A DNA stretch of 64,000 bases. Source: Herbaspirillum autotrophicum (lineage in GTDB: Bacteria > Pseudomonadota > Gammaproteobacteria > Burkholderiales > Burkholderiaceae_D). A model generated the notes under the pieces. It searched no databases and had not been told where the DNA came from. It worked only from the letters and a program-made list of their open reading frames with translations. The DNA lies in NCBI RefSeq assembly GCF_001189915.1, contig NZ_LFLS01000010.1:93311-157310 (forward strand). Reading direction: 5' to 3'. Made by a program: the position numbers and the translations under genes. Every line of letters starts with the position of its first letter. The stretch's first letter is position 1. This document shows positions 10,793 to 18,625 of this stretch, in pieces.

Positions 10793-11677
10793 TTACGCCT
10801 GCTTGGTCGCTGCGGCGACTTGCGCAGCCACTTCAGCTGCAAAGTCGTCCTGTTTCTTTTCAATGCCTTCGCCAACCACGTACATGGTGAACGACTTGAC
10901 CGACGTATTTGCGGCCTTCAGCATTTGTTCAACTGTTTGCTTGTCGTTCTTGACGAACGATTGGTTGAACAAGGAAACTTCCTTCAGGAATTTCTGCACC
11001 GAGCCATCTACCATCTTGGCAACGATATCGGCAGGCTTGCCGGATTCTGCAGCCTTCAGGGATGCAACCGAGCGCTCTTTTTCGATCAGATCGGCAGGTA
11101 CCTGATCCGACGACAGTGCCACCGGCTTCATCGCTGCGATGTGCATGGCGACATCCTTGCCGACTTGCTCATCAGCACCTTCGAAATCGACTACCACGCC
11201 GATGCGTGTGCCGTGCAGGTAAGACACCAGCTTGCCGGCTGTCTCAAAACGCTGGAAACGACGGATCGACATGTTTTCGCCGATGCGGCCGATCAGTTCA
11301 GCACGTTTTTCTTCAACGGTCTTGCCATCCAGCGGCAATGCTGCCAGAGCAGCCAGGTCTGCCGGGTTGTTTTCGGCAACCAGCTTGGCAACCGAATTGG
11401 CCAGCGCGAGGAATTCATCGTTCTTGGTCACGAAGTCGGTTTCACAGTTGACTTCAACCAGTGCGCCGACGCCGCCGACGATATACGCCGCGACCACGCC
11501 TTCAGCAGTCACGCGGGAAGATGCCTTGGAAGCCTTGCTGCCCAGCTTGACGCGCAGCAGTTCTTCCGCCTTGACCAGATCGCCGTCGGCTTCGGTCAGT
11601 GCCTTTTTGCATTCCATCATTGGCGCATCAGTCTTTGCGCGCAGTTCGCCTACCAGTGCTGCGGTAATTGCCGCCAT
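10793..11677 (-). CDS. tsf: Elongation factor Ts
   Basis: EF-Ts exchanges GDP for GTP on EF-Tu. The 294-residue protein starts with the UBA-like domain ([24 protein letters not shown]), followed by the conserved core [17 protein letters not shown] that contacts EF-Tu, and the duplicated alpha/beta domains. Length and order after rpsB are as expected. A potential attenuator lies between rpsB and tsf and a strong terminator follows. Confidence 0.98.
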   Translation of the reverse strand: MAAITAALVGELRAKTDAPMMECKKALTEADGDLVKAEELLRVKLGSKASKASSRVTAEGVVAAYIVGGVGALVEVNCETDFVTKNDEFLALANSVAKLVAENNPADLAALAALPLDGKTVEEKRAELIGRIGENMSIRRFQRFETAGKLVSYLHGTRIGVVVDFEGADEQVGKDVAMHIAAMKPVALSSDQVPADLIEKERSVASLKAAESGKPADIVAKMVDGSVQKFLKEVSLFNQSFVKNDKQTVEQMLKAANTSVKSFTMYVVGEGIEKKQDDFAAEVAAQVAAATKQA

Positions 11678-11737
11678 ATACTTCTCCTAACAAAGGATGT
11701 CCGTTCGACGGACATCTGAAATTCGACAAATTTACTC

Positions 11738-11779
11738 AAAAAAAAGGGGTCAACTGCGCTTGTTCTCGCTGTCACCCCT
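11738..11779 (-). terminator. Possible attenuator between rpsB and tsf
   Basis: On the minus strand AGGGGT (11779-11774) can pair with ACCCCT (11750-11745) across a 23-nt loop, followed directly by a run of T. The stem is short and the loop long, so termination would be partial. An attenuator between rpsB and tsf is known in Escherichia coli, which makes the position reasonable. Confidence 0.45.
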
Positions 11780-11808
11780 CTTTTGAAACCTGCTGCAAAA
11801 AGGCGGAA

Positions 11809-12558
11809 TTAAGCCTGTTCGCTTACCTCGACGAACTCATCGCCGCCGTTCTTGACTGCTTCCACGACTTCGTTGACCGCATTGGCGCGGCCTTCCAGAA
11901 TCGCATCGGCAATGCCGCGTGCATACAATGTGATCGCCTTGGCGGAGTCATCGTTGCCTGGAATGACGTAAGTCACGCCTTCTGGCGAGTGGTTGGTATC
12001 AACCACACCGATAACCGGGATACCCAGCTTGGCGGCTTCAGTGATGGCGCCCTTGTGGTAGCCGACGTCGATCACGAAAATAGCGTCAGGAATGCCGCCC
12101 ATATCCTTGATGCCGCCGATGGATTTTTGCAGCTTTTCCATTTCGCGGCTGAACAACAGGGCTTCCTTCTTGCTCAGCTTTTCGATCGAACCGTCTTCGA
12201 TCATTGCTTCCATGTCTTTCAGACGCTTGATCGATGTCTTGATGGTCTTGAAGTTGGTCAGCATGCCGCCCAACCAGCGCTGATCAACGAAAGGAACGCC
12301 AGCGCGCTGTGCTTCGGCAGCAATGGTTTCACGTGCCTGACGCTTGGTACCGACGAACAGGATGTTGCCGCGATTGGACGACAGTTGGCGCACATACTTC
12401 AGCGCTTCCTGATACATGCCCAGGGTCTTTTCCAGGTTGACGATATGAATCTTGTTGCGGTGACCGAAGATGAACGGCGCCATCTTTGGGTTCCAGAAAC
12501 GTGTTTGGTGACCAAAGTGGACACCGGCTTCCAGCATTTCGCGCATAGTTACGGACAT
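11809..12558 (-). CDS. rpsB: 30S ribosomal protein uS2
   Basis: uS2 is a small-subunit protein needed for assembly of uS1 onto the ribosome. The 249-residue protein starts [20 protein letters not shown] and includes [27 protein letters not shown] and the C-terminal [15 protein letters not shown] and [11 protein letters not shown] segments typical of the family. The start at 12558 is preferred over the longer frame to 12654 because it fits the family and has GGAG about 8 nt upstream. A promoter about 215 nt upstream gives a long leader that could allow autoregulation. Confidence 0.98.
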   Translation of the reverse strand: MSVTMREMLEAGVHFGHQTRFWNPKMAPFIFGHRNKIHIVNLEKTLGMYQEALKYVRQLSSNRGNILFVGTKRQARETIAAEAQRAGVPFVDQRWLGGMLTNFKTIKTSIKRLKDMEAMIEDGSIEKLSKKEALLFSREMEKLQKSIGGIKDMGGIPDAIFVIDVGYHKGAITEAAKLGIPVIGVVDTNHSPEGVTYVIPGNDDSAKAITLYARGIADAILEGRANAVNEVVEAVKNGGDEFVEVSEQA

Positions 12559-12765
12559 AATTTTCTCCAGGGTTAGGTCTGGAATCCATTCGGTCACCCG
12601 GCGTATGCATGGCCAGGCACCCTTTTGGCGAACGGATTCGCGTTTTGCGTGCACTACATTTCAAATAAGCAAGGTTGACAACCTGACATCCCGCCATGAC
12701 ATTGCTGCACGTCCGACAGGCATCTTGCTGAAAATCAAGCCTTCCAACCTGAACAATTCAAGTTA
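12559..12765 (-). promoter_or_regulatory. Long rpsB 5' leader, possible uS2 autoregulation site
   Basis: The predicted transcript start near 12766 leaves about 207 untranslated nt before rpsB. In gammaproteobacteria a structured rpsB leader binds uS2 and represses rpsB-tsf. I cannot show the conserved fold by eye here, so the regulatory role is inference from position and leader length. Confidence 0.4.
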
Positions 12766-12772
12766 GCCGCGC

Positions 12773-12801
12773 ATTCTACCTCATCCAGCCAATCCATTCA
12801 A
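12773..12801 (-). promoter_or_regulatory. Predicted sigma-70 promoter of rpsB-tsf
   Basis: On the minus strand TTGAAT (12801-12796) and TAGAAT (12778-12773) are separated by exactly 17 nt. Both boxes match four or five of six consensus positions. The position upstream of a highly expressed ribosomal gene supports the call. Confidence 0.6.
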
Positions 12802-12880
12802 GCGCTGCAAGCAAGACAATCACCATTTCAGCCGCGACGGCATTTCAGCCCGCAGCTGACTGCTTTGCGCCGGACCTGAT

Positions 12881-12909
12881 CAGACACGCCCGGCCAGCTC
12901 GTTTATAAT
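12881..12909 (+). promoter_or_regulatory. Predicted sigma-70 promoter of map-glnD
   Basis: CAGACA (12881-12886) and a perfect TATAAT (12904-12909) are 17 nt apart. The transcript would start near 12917, giving a leader of about 28 nt before map. It is arranged back to back with the rpsB promoter in the same 386-nt gap. The rest of that gap shows no ORF. Confidence 0.65.
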
Positions 12910-12944
12910 CTCGGATTGAAGATTTTTAGCGGATTAACACCATC

Positions 12945-13778
12945 ATGAGCACCATTTCGATCAAAAACGCGGAAGATATTGAAGGCATGCGCGTCGCCGG
13001 CAAACTGGCCGCAGAAGTGCTCGATTACATCGCCCCCTTCGTCAAAGCCGGCACCACCACCGGCGAACTGGACCGGCTCTGCCACGAATACATGCGCGAC
13101 GTGCAGGATTCGATTCCGGCGCCGCTCAATTACTGCCCGCCCGGCTACACCCCCTACCCCAAGGCGATCTGCACTTCCCTCAATGACATCATTTGCCATG
13201 GCATCCCCGGCGACAAGGTCATGAAGAACGGCGACGTCCTCAACATTGATGTCACCGTGATCAAGAATGATTACCACGGCGATACCAGCCGCATGTTCTA
13301 TATCGGCGAGCCATCGATTCTGGCGCGCCGCCTGACCGAGATCACTTATGAGTGCATGTGGCTGGGCATTTCCAAGATCAAACCGGGTGCACATCTCGGC
13401 GACATCGGCCACGTCATTCAGCAACACGCCGAAAAGGCCGGTTACAGTGTAGTCCGCGAATTTTGCGGCCATGGCATCGGCAAGGTTTTTCATGAAGAGC
13501 CACAGGTATTGCATTATGGTCGTCCCGGCACGCTGGAAAAACTGGAAGCCGGCATGATCTTCACGGTCGAGCCGATGATCAATGCCGGCCGCCGTGAAAT
13601 CCGCGAGATGGGCGACGGCTGGACCATCAAAACCAAGGATCGCAGCCTGTCGGCACAGTGGGAACATACTGTACTGGTGACTGCCGACGGTTACGAAGTC
13701 CTGACCGTGTCGCCCGGCATGCCGGCGCCACCGGCAATCATCACGCCAGCAACCGCCACTGCCACCACCAGCGCCTGA
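12945..13778 (+). CDS. map: Methionine aminopeptidase, type I
   Basis: Map removes the initiator methionine from new proteins. The 277-residue protein is a type I enzyme without an N-terminal extension. The five metal ligands can be placed: Asp in NIDVTVI, Asp in GDTSRMF, His in CGHGIG, Glu in FTVEPMI and Glu in QWEHTV. A short low-complexity tail rich in Pro, Ala and Thr (about the last 20 residues) follows the catalytic domain. It is divergent from rpsB, as in many proteobacteria, and followed by glnD after 21 nt. Confidence 0.97.
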   Translation: MSTISIKNAEDIEGMRVAGKLAAEVLDYIAPFVKAGTTTGELDRLCHEYMRDVQDSIPAPLNYCPPGYTPYPKAICTSLNDIICHGIPGDKVMKNGDVLNIDVTVIKNDYHGDTSRMFYIGEPSILARRLTEITYECMWLGISKIKPGAHLGDIGHVIQQHAEKAGYSVVREFCGHGIGKVFHEEPQVLHYGRPGTLEKLEAGMIFTVEPMINAGRREIREMGDGWTIKTKDRSLSAQWEHTVLVTADGYEVLTVSPGMPAPPAIITPATATATTSA

Positions 13779-13799
13779 TCAGCACCAGAAACCCACTCC

Positions 13800-16352
13800 A
13801 TGCCCAACCTTGCCGCCTCGCTCAAACAACAATTAAAGACGGATCGCCAACTGGCGATAGAAACGTTTCAGGCTGACGGCAAGACCGATCAATTGCTGAC
13901 CCAGTTGCGACGCAATGTGGATGCGGCCCTGACCAAAGCCTGGGATGAGTCCGGCATGCCGCGCGACATTGCATTGGTGGCGGTCGGCGGCTATGGGCGT
14001 GGCGAATTGTTTCCGCACTCCGATGTCGACGTGCTGATTTTGCTCAACGGCACGCCCGACGCCGGTTTGCAGGAAAAGCTGGAAAAGCTGGTGCAACTGT
14101 TCTGGGATATCGGACTGGAAATCGGTCACAGCATCCGCACCGTAGAAGAATGCCTGGCCGAATCTGCGGCCGACATCACGGTCCAGACCAGCTTGCTGGA
14201 AGCGCGACTGGTGACCGGCAACCGGCCCCTGTTTCATGTGCTGCAGGAACGCTGCAGCGCCGCCATGGATCCGCGCGCCTTTTTCCAGGCCAAGACGCTG
14301 GAAATGCGCCAGCGCCACATCAAGTATGAAGACACACCATACAGCCTGGAACCAAACTGCAAGGAAAGCCCAGGGGGACTGCGCGACCTGCAAGTCATCA
14401 TCTGGGTCGCCAAGGCTGCCGGGCTTGGCGATTCATGGAGCAAACTGGCGCAGCGCGGTTTGCTGACCGCCACCGAAGCGCGCCAGCTCAAGCAGAAAGA
14501 GCGCGCCTTCAAGGATATCCGGATCCGCCTGCACATCTACACCAATCGTCGCGAAGACCGGCTGGTATTCGATATCCAGACACCGATTGCCGAAACCTTC
14601 GGCTTCAAGACGACCGATACCCGGCGCGCCAGCGAGTATCTGATGCAGCGCTATTACTGGGCCGCCAAGGCAGTCACCCAGCTCAATACCATCTTGCTGC
14701 AAAACATCGAAGCGCAACTGTTTCCGCAACAAGTGGTGCCGCAAAAGATCAACGACCGCTTCAACGAACTCAACGGCTTTCTCGATATCGCGCACGACGA
14801 TACATTCGAACAGACACCGTCGGCGATGCTGGAAGTATTTTTGCTGCTGACTCAGCATCCGGAACTCAAAAACATGTCGGCGCGGACCATGCGCGCGCTC
14901 TGGCATGCACGCTTCAAAATCGATAATGCCTTCCGCCGCGATCCGCACAATCACGCGCTGTTCATGCAGATCATTCAGGGCAAGCGCGGTGTTACCCACG
15001 CTCTGCGCCGCATGAATCAGACCAGCGTGCTCGGTCGTTACCTGCCGAATTTCCGCCGCATTGTCGGCCAGATGCAGCACGACCTGTTTCACGTCTATAC
15101 CGTCGACCAGCACATCCTGATGGTGGTGCGCAATGTGCGCCGCTTCACCATGAGCGAACATGCGCACGAATATCCATTCTGCAGTCAGTTGATGGCCAAC
15201 TTCGGACAAGCCTGGATCCTGTATATCGCCGCGCTGTTTCACGACATTGCCAAAGGACGCGGCGGCGACCACTCCAAACTGGGCATGGCCGACGCCCGTC
15301 AATTTTGCGAACAACATGGCGTGTCAGCGGAAAATACCGAACTGATCGTGTTTTTGGTCGAGCATCATTTGAGCATGTCGCAAGTGGCGCAAAAACAGGA
15401 TCTGTCAGATCCCGACGTGATCCAGCAATTTGCCGACAGCGTCAAGGATGAGCGTCACCTGACCGCCCTGTATCTGTTGACGGTGGCCGATATCCGCGGC
15501 ACCAGCCCGAAGGTGTGGAATGCCTGGAAAGGCAAGCTGCTGGAAGACCTGTACCGGATCACGCTGCGCGTGCTGGGCGGCGAAGCACCTTCTGCCGACC
15601 GCGAACTGAAAAACACACAACAGGAAGCCATCAAGACCTTGCGTCTGTACGGGCTGGAAGCCGATGCCCATGAAAAATTCTGGCAGCAACTTGACGTGGC
15701 CTACTTCCTGCGCCATGACGCTTCCGACATCGCCTGGCAAACGCGGTCATTCCATGATCGCATCGACAGTCCGGTGCCACTGGTCAAATGCCGTCTGGCG
15801 CCGATTGGCGAAGGCGTGCAGGTCGCCGTCTACACCAAGGACCGCGCCGATCTGTTTGCCCGCATCTGCAGCTACTTCGATGAAAAGAATTTCAGCATTC
15901 TGGATGCCAAGATTCACACCACAAAAAAGAATTATGCGCTCGATGCGTTCGTGATCAGCGCGCCGGTGTTCGCCAAAAACTATCGCGACATCATCAACCT
16001 GATTGAGCATGAACTGGCCGAGCTGCTGAAGTCGGACGGCCCGCTGCCGCCGCCGATTCGTGGCCGCCTGTCGCGCCAGTCACGCACCTTCCCGATCAAT
16101 CCGACGGTCGATCTGCGTCCCGATGAACGCGGCCAGTATTATTTGCTGTCGGTCTCCGCCAACGACCGCACCGGCCTGCTCTACACCATTTCCAATGTGC
16201 TGGCGAAATACAAGATCAACCTGCACACCGCCAAGATCATGACACTCGGCGAACGCGTGGAAGACGTATTCGTCATCGATGGTCCGGTACTTAATCATCC
16301 GCGCAACCAGATTCAACTGGAAACCGATCTGCTGCAGGCATTGCGCGTGTAA
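13800..16352 (+). CDS. glnD: Bifunctional [protein-PII] uridylyltransferase/uridylyl-removing enzyme GlnD
   Basis: GlnD senses glutamine and adds or removes UMP on PII proteins, setting nitrogen assimilation. The 850-residue protein has the nucleotidyltransferase motif GGYGRGELFPHSDVD near residues 62-76, the linker segment NCKESPGGLRDLQ, an HD phosphohydrolase domain (ALFHDIAKGRGGDHS) and two C-terminal ACT domains (KDRADLFARICSYF and NDRTGLLYTISNVL). It probably shares the map promoter. Its presence near a cyanophycin nitrogen-storage locus is of interest but not proof of a link. Confidence 0.97.
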   Translation: MPNLAASLKQQLKTDRQLAIETFQADGKTDQLLTQLRRNVDAALTKAWDESGMPRDIALVAVGGYGRGELFPHSDVDVLILLNGTPDAGLQEKLEKLVQLFWDIGLEIGHSIRTVEECLAESAADITVQTSLLEARLVTGNRPLFHVLQERCSAAMDPRAFFQAKTLEMRQRHIKYEDTPYSLEPNCKESPGGLRDLQVIIWVAKAAGLGDSWSKLAQRGLLTATEARQLKQKERAFKDIRIRLHIYTNRREDRLVFDIQTPIAETFGFKTTDTRRASEYLMQRYYWAAKAVTQLNTILLQNIEAQLFPQQVVPQKINDRFNELNGFLDIAHDDTFEQTPSAMLEVFLLLTQHPELKNMSARTMRALWHARFKIDNAFRRDPHNHALFMQIIQGKRGVTHALRRMNQTSVLGRYLPNFRRIVGQMQHDLFHVYTVDQHILMVVRNVRRFTMSEHAHEYPFCSQLMANFGQAWILYIAALFHDIAKGRGGDHSKLGMADARQFCEQHGVSAENTELIVFLVEHHLSMSQVAQKQDLSDPDVIQQFADSVKDERHLTALYLLTVADIRGTSPKVWNAWKGKLLEDLYRITLRVLGGEAPSADRELKNTQQEAIKTLRLYGLEADAHEKFWQQLDVAYFLRHDASDIAWQTRSFHDRIDSPVPLVKCRLAPIGEGVQVAVYTKDRADLFARICSYFDEKNFSILDAKIHTTKKNYALDAFVISAPVFAKNYRDIINLIEHELAELLKSDGPLPPPIRGRLSRQSRTFPINPTVDLRPDERGQYYLLSVSANDRTGLLYTISNVLAKYKINLHTAKIMTLGERVEDVFVIDGPVLNHPRNQIQLETDLLQALRV

Positions 16353-16414
16353 ACTCATGGCCATGCATTTCTGCCCCGCTCAGGCATCACCTATTTATTC
16401 GTTTTAATTTCATC

Positions 16415-17161
16415 ATGACAGAACCAGTACGCCTTTCCAAACGCATGTCCGAACTCGGATTGTGCTCCCGCCGCGAAGCCGATGAGTGGATCGAAAAAGG
16501 CTGGGTGCGCGTGGACGGCGTGGTGGTCGCCATCCTTGGCAGCAAAGTCTTGCCGCATCAGAAAGTCACCGTCGAGCGGCAAGCCGCCGCCGAACAATCG
16601 AAACGCGTCACGATTCTGATCAACAAGCCCATGGGTTACGTCAGCGGCCAGGCCGAAGATGGTTACAAACCGGCGGTCGCGCTGGTGGAAGCCGCCACCC
16701 GCTGGAGCGAAGACAAGGTCGACACCGTCTTTCATCCGACCCAGTTGCGCAGCCTGGTACCGGCCGGACGACTCGACATCGATTCGGTTGGCTTGCTGGT
16801 ATTGACGCAGGATGGCCGCATTGCCAAGCATCTGATCGGCGAAGATTCGAGCGTCGACAAGGAGTATCTGGTGCGCGTGGAATATTCGAAGCCGGGCAAG
16901 TTGCCGGAGAGCGACTTGAAACGTCTCAACCACGGACTGTCACTCGACGGCAAGGCACTCAAGCCGGCCAAGGTGCGCTGGCAAAATGAAGACCAGCTGA
17001 GTTTCACGCTGCGCGAAGGAAAGAAACGTCAGATTCGCCGCATGTGCGAAGCCGTGGGCTTGCGGGTGGTCGGCCTGAAACGCGTGCGTATCGGCAACGT
17101 CAAGCTGGGCGACTTGCCAACCGGCCAATGGCGCTATCTGCGACCTGACGAACAGTTCTGA
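16415..17161 (+). CDS. RluF-like rRNA pseudouridine synthase
   Basis: This is a 248-residue member of the RsuA/RluB/RluE/RluF family that converts uridine to pseudouridine in rRNA. An N-terminal S4 RNA-binding domain (RLSKRMSELGLCSRREADEWIE) precedes the catalytic domain. The catalytic Asp lies in AGRLDIDSVGLLVLTQDG, and KKRQIRRMCEAVGL closes the fold. The N-terminus and lack of a long tail resemble RluF more than RluB, but the exact target base cannot be read from sequence. Its last 62 nt overlap the convergent gene at 17100-17870. Confidence 0.9.
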   Translation: MTEPVRLSKRMSELGLCSRREADEWIEKGWVRVDGVVVAILGSKVLPHQKVTVERQAAAEQSKRVTILINKPMGYVSGQAEDGYKPAVALVEAATRWSEDKVDTVFHPTQLRSLVPAGRLDIDSVGLLVLTQDGRIAKHLIGEDSSVDKEYLVRVEYSKPGKLPESDLKRLNHGLSLDGKALKPAKVRWQNEDQLSFTLREGKKRQIRRMCEAVGLRVVGLKRVRIGNVKLGDLPTGQWRYLRPDEQF

Positions 17162-17870
17162 GTTTGCCGCACAGCAGCGTGCCGGGCGCGCTGCGGGCAT
17201 CGATCATGTCGGCCAGTTGATTCAGAACATCGGCGGTCAGCTGCTGCAATAAGGTTTCATGCTCCTGCGCGTACTTGTGCAGCAATCGCATGCACACTGC
17301 ATCACACCACATCCAGTCACCGCCATTGCCGTTCGCCGACAATTGCAGTCGCACCTCTGCCGGCACCGGCACAATAACGTCCTGCCATTCCCACAAATAA
17401 TCCTGATCCGCAGCGAGGTACGGCACCCCGAATACGCCGGCCACCTGCCGGTTGTGACGCACCGTAAAGTCGACCTGCTCCAGCCGCGTACCTCCCTGCG
17501 GCAAGCCGTGCTCGGCCTGAATCCAGCAGTGATAATCCTTGAGGTCAGATAACTTGCGGGCATGACGACGAGCCTTCCTCGACGGGAACAGGACGATATA
17601 CCGGCCCCCGCCGCAATCGATGATTTCGCCGCCGGCAACCGCCACGTAAGGACGATCCAGCAGCACACTCAACACGCGTGCGCCGACCAGCGCGTAATCA
17701 CCGCATCGCCCCAAAGTACCGGCAGCGAGCCGGGCCTCGGCGGCAGCTCGTTCTATGACCGTGTTGAGCGCACTGTCAACAAGATCGCGCAATGGCACCA
17801 CCACTGGCATGCCGATCAGCGGCGCGTGCGGACCGGGCAAAAACCGGGAATCATTCGATGAATGGGGCAT
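17100..17870 (-). CDS. Uncharacterised protein with a transglutaminase-like Cys-His-Asp pattern
   Basis: I do not recognise the family by name. The 256-residue protein (from the ATG at 17870) shows, in order, GRCGDYALVGARVLSVLLD, then YHCWIQAEHG, then LEQVDFTVRH. A Cys at the start of a helix, a His before a W-x-x-E strand and an Asp in the next strand is the layout of the transglutaminase-like cysteine hydrolase fold. No signal peptide is evident. The frame is open to 17933, and neither start has a good Shine-Dalgarno, so the N-terminus is uncertain. The 3' end overlaps the pseudouridine synthase gene by 62 nt in convergent orientation. Confidence 0.65.
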   Translation of the reverse strand: MPHSSNDSRFLPGPHAPLIGMPVVVPLRDLVDSALNTVIERAAAEARLAAGTLGRCGDYALVGARVLSVLLDRPYVAVAGGEIIDCGGGRYIVLFPSRKARRHARKLSDLKDYHCWIQAEHGLPQGGTRLEQVDFTVRHNRQVAGVFGVPYLAADQDYLWEWQDVIVPVPAEVRLQLSANGNGGDWMWCDAVCMRLLHKYAQEHETLLQQLTADVLNQLADMIDARSAPGTLLCGKLRTVRQVADSAIGRLASRPA

Positions 17871-17936
17871 GGAAATAAGCCGCTGGGCAATCAACAAGGA
17901 AAGGAATTGTTGCACGCAGGAAAACACCCTCATCGC

Positions 17937-17950
17937 TTTGTCGCGACAAA
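17937..17950. promoter_or_regulatory. Perfect 14-bp palindrome upstream of the transglutaminase-like gene
   Basis: TTTGTCGCGACAAA is a perfect inverted repeat 67 nt upstream of the preferred start. A second inverted repeat, CAACAA-N9-TTGTTG, lies at 17892-17912. Either could be an operator; no regulator is known. The remaining DNA up to 18148 has no convincing ORF. Confidence 0.3.
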
Positions 17951-18148
17951 AAGGATTTTTCTCGATTTATTTCTATACCCAAGAATGCGGAGAGACTGGC
18001 CCGAAAGAGACGACCTCCACCTGACCGGCAGCAGAGCTGCCGCATCAACCGACGCCGCCTTCTATCAACAAGGAAGGCAGTCCGGTGTCAAATGAAGAAT
18101 CCTGGCCCACCGAGGAGTAGGCGCTTGCAGGAAACGGACCGCCGCTGA

Positions 18149-18625
18149 TTACAAGAAGCGATCCAGTATTTTGCGGCTGACCTTATCCAGCGCCTTGCTA
18201 TCCCGGATCAGGAATTGAATGCCATGATTATCCGCAATCAGCAATGCCGAGTTCGGCAAGCGCCGGATGTCTTCCTCGGCCTTGAGCGTAAATGCCACGG
18301 CGCCGCGATTGGTATCCACTTCCCAGACGGTCGGCGTGGCGTAAGTCGAGACGCCCCGGATGCGGCTGATTTCCGGCACGAATTCACGGCTGGCCAATTC
18401 TTCCTTGATCAGGATTTTGGTGGCAGCGGCAATGCCGGACCAGTCATCGATCCATACCAGCTCGCGACCATCGGCACTGACCAGTGCCACGCCATGTTCC
18501 GGAGCACTGATCGGAAACGCCCGCACCGGCACCACCCCTTCATCCTGCGTACCGTCGGCGGCCACGAATACCAGCCGCCCGAATTCATTGCGATGCAATT
18601 GGAATGCCTGCATGACTGCACTCAT
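18149..18625 (-). CDS. DUF1854 family protein of the cyanophycin locus
   Basis: This 158-residue protein matches my knowledge of the DUF1854 family: an N-terminal segment FQLHRNEFGRLVFVAADG, a stretch VPVRAFPISAPEHGVALVSADG, and a C-terminal LIADNHGIQFLIRD. Proteins of this family are often found next to cyanophycin synthetase genes with an ABC transporter; their function is unknown. The ATG at 18625 shares one base with the ABC stop and has GGAGG 6 nt upstream, so it is coupled to the transporter and likely acts with it. No membrane segment or signal peptide is seen. Confidence 0.85.
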   Translation of the reverse strand: MSAVMQAFQLHRNEFGRLVFVAADGTQDEGVVPVRAFPISAPEHGVALVSADGRELVWIDDWSGIAAATKILIKEELASREFVPEISRIRGVSTYATPTVWEVDTNRGAVAFTLKAEEDIRRLPNSALLIADNHGIQFLIRDSKALDKVSRKILDRFL

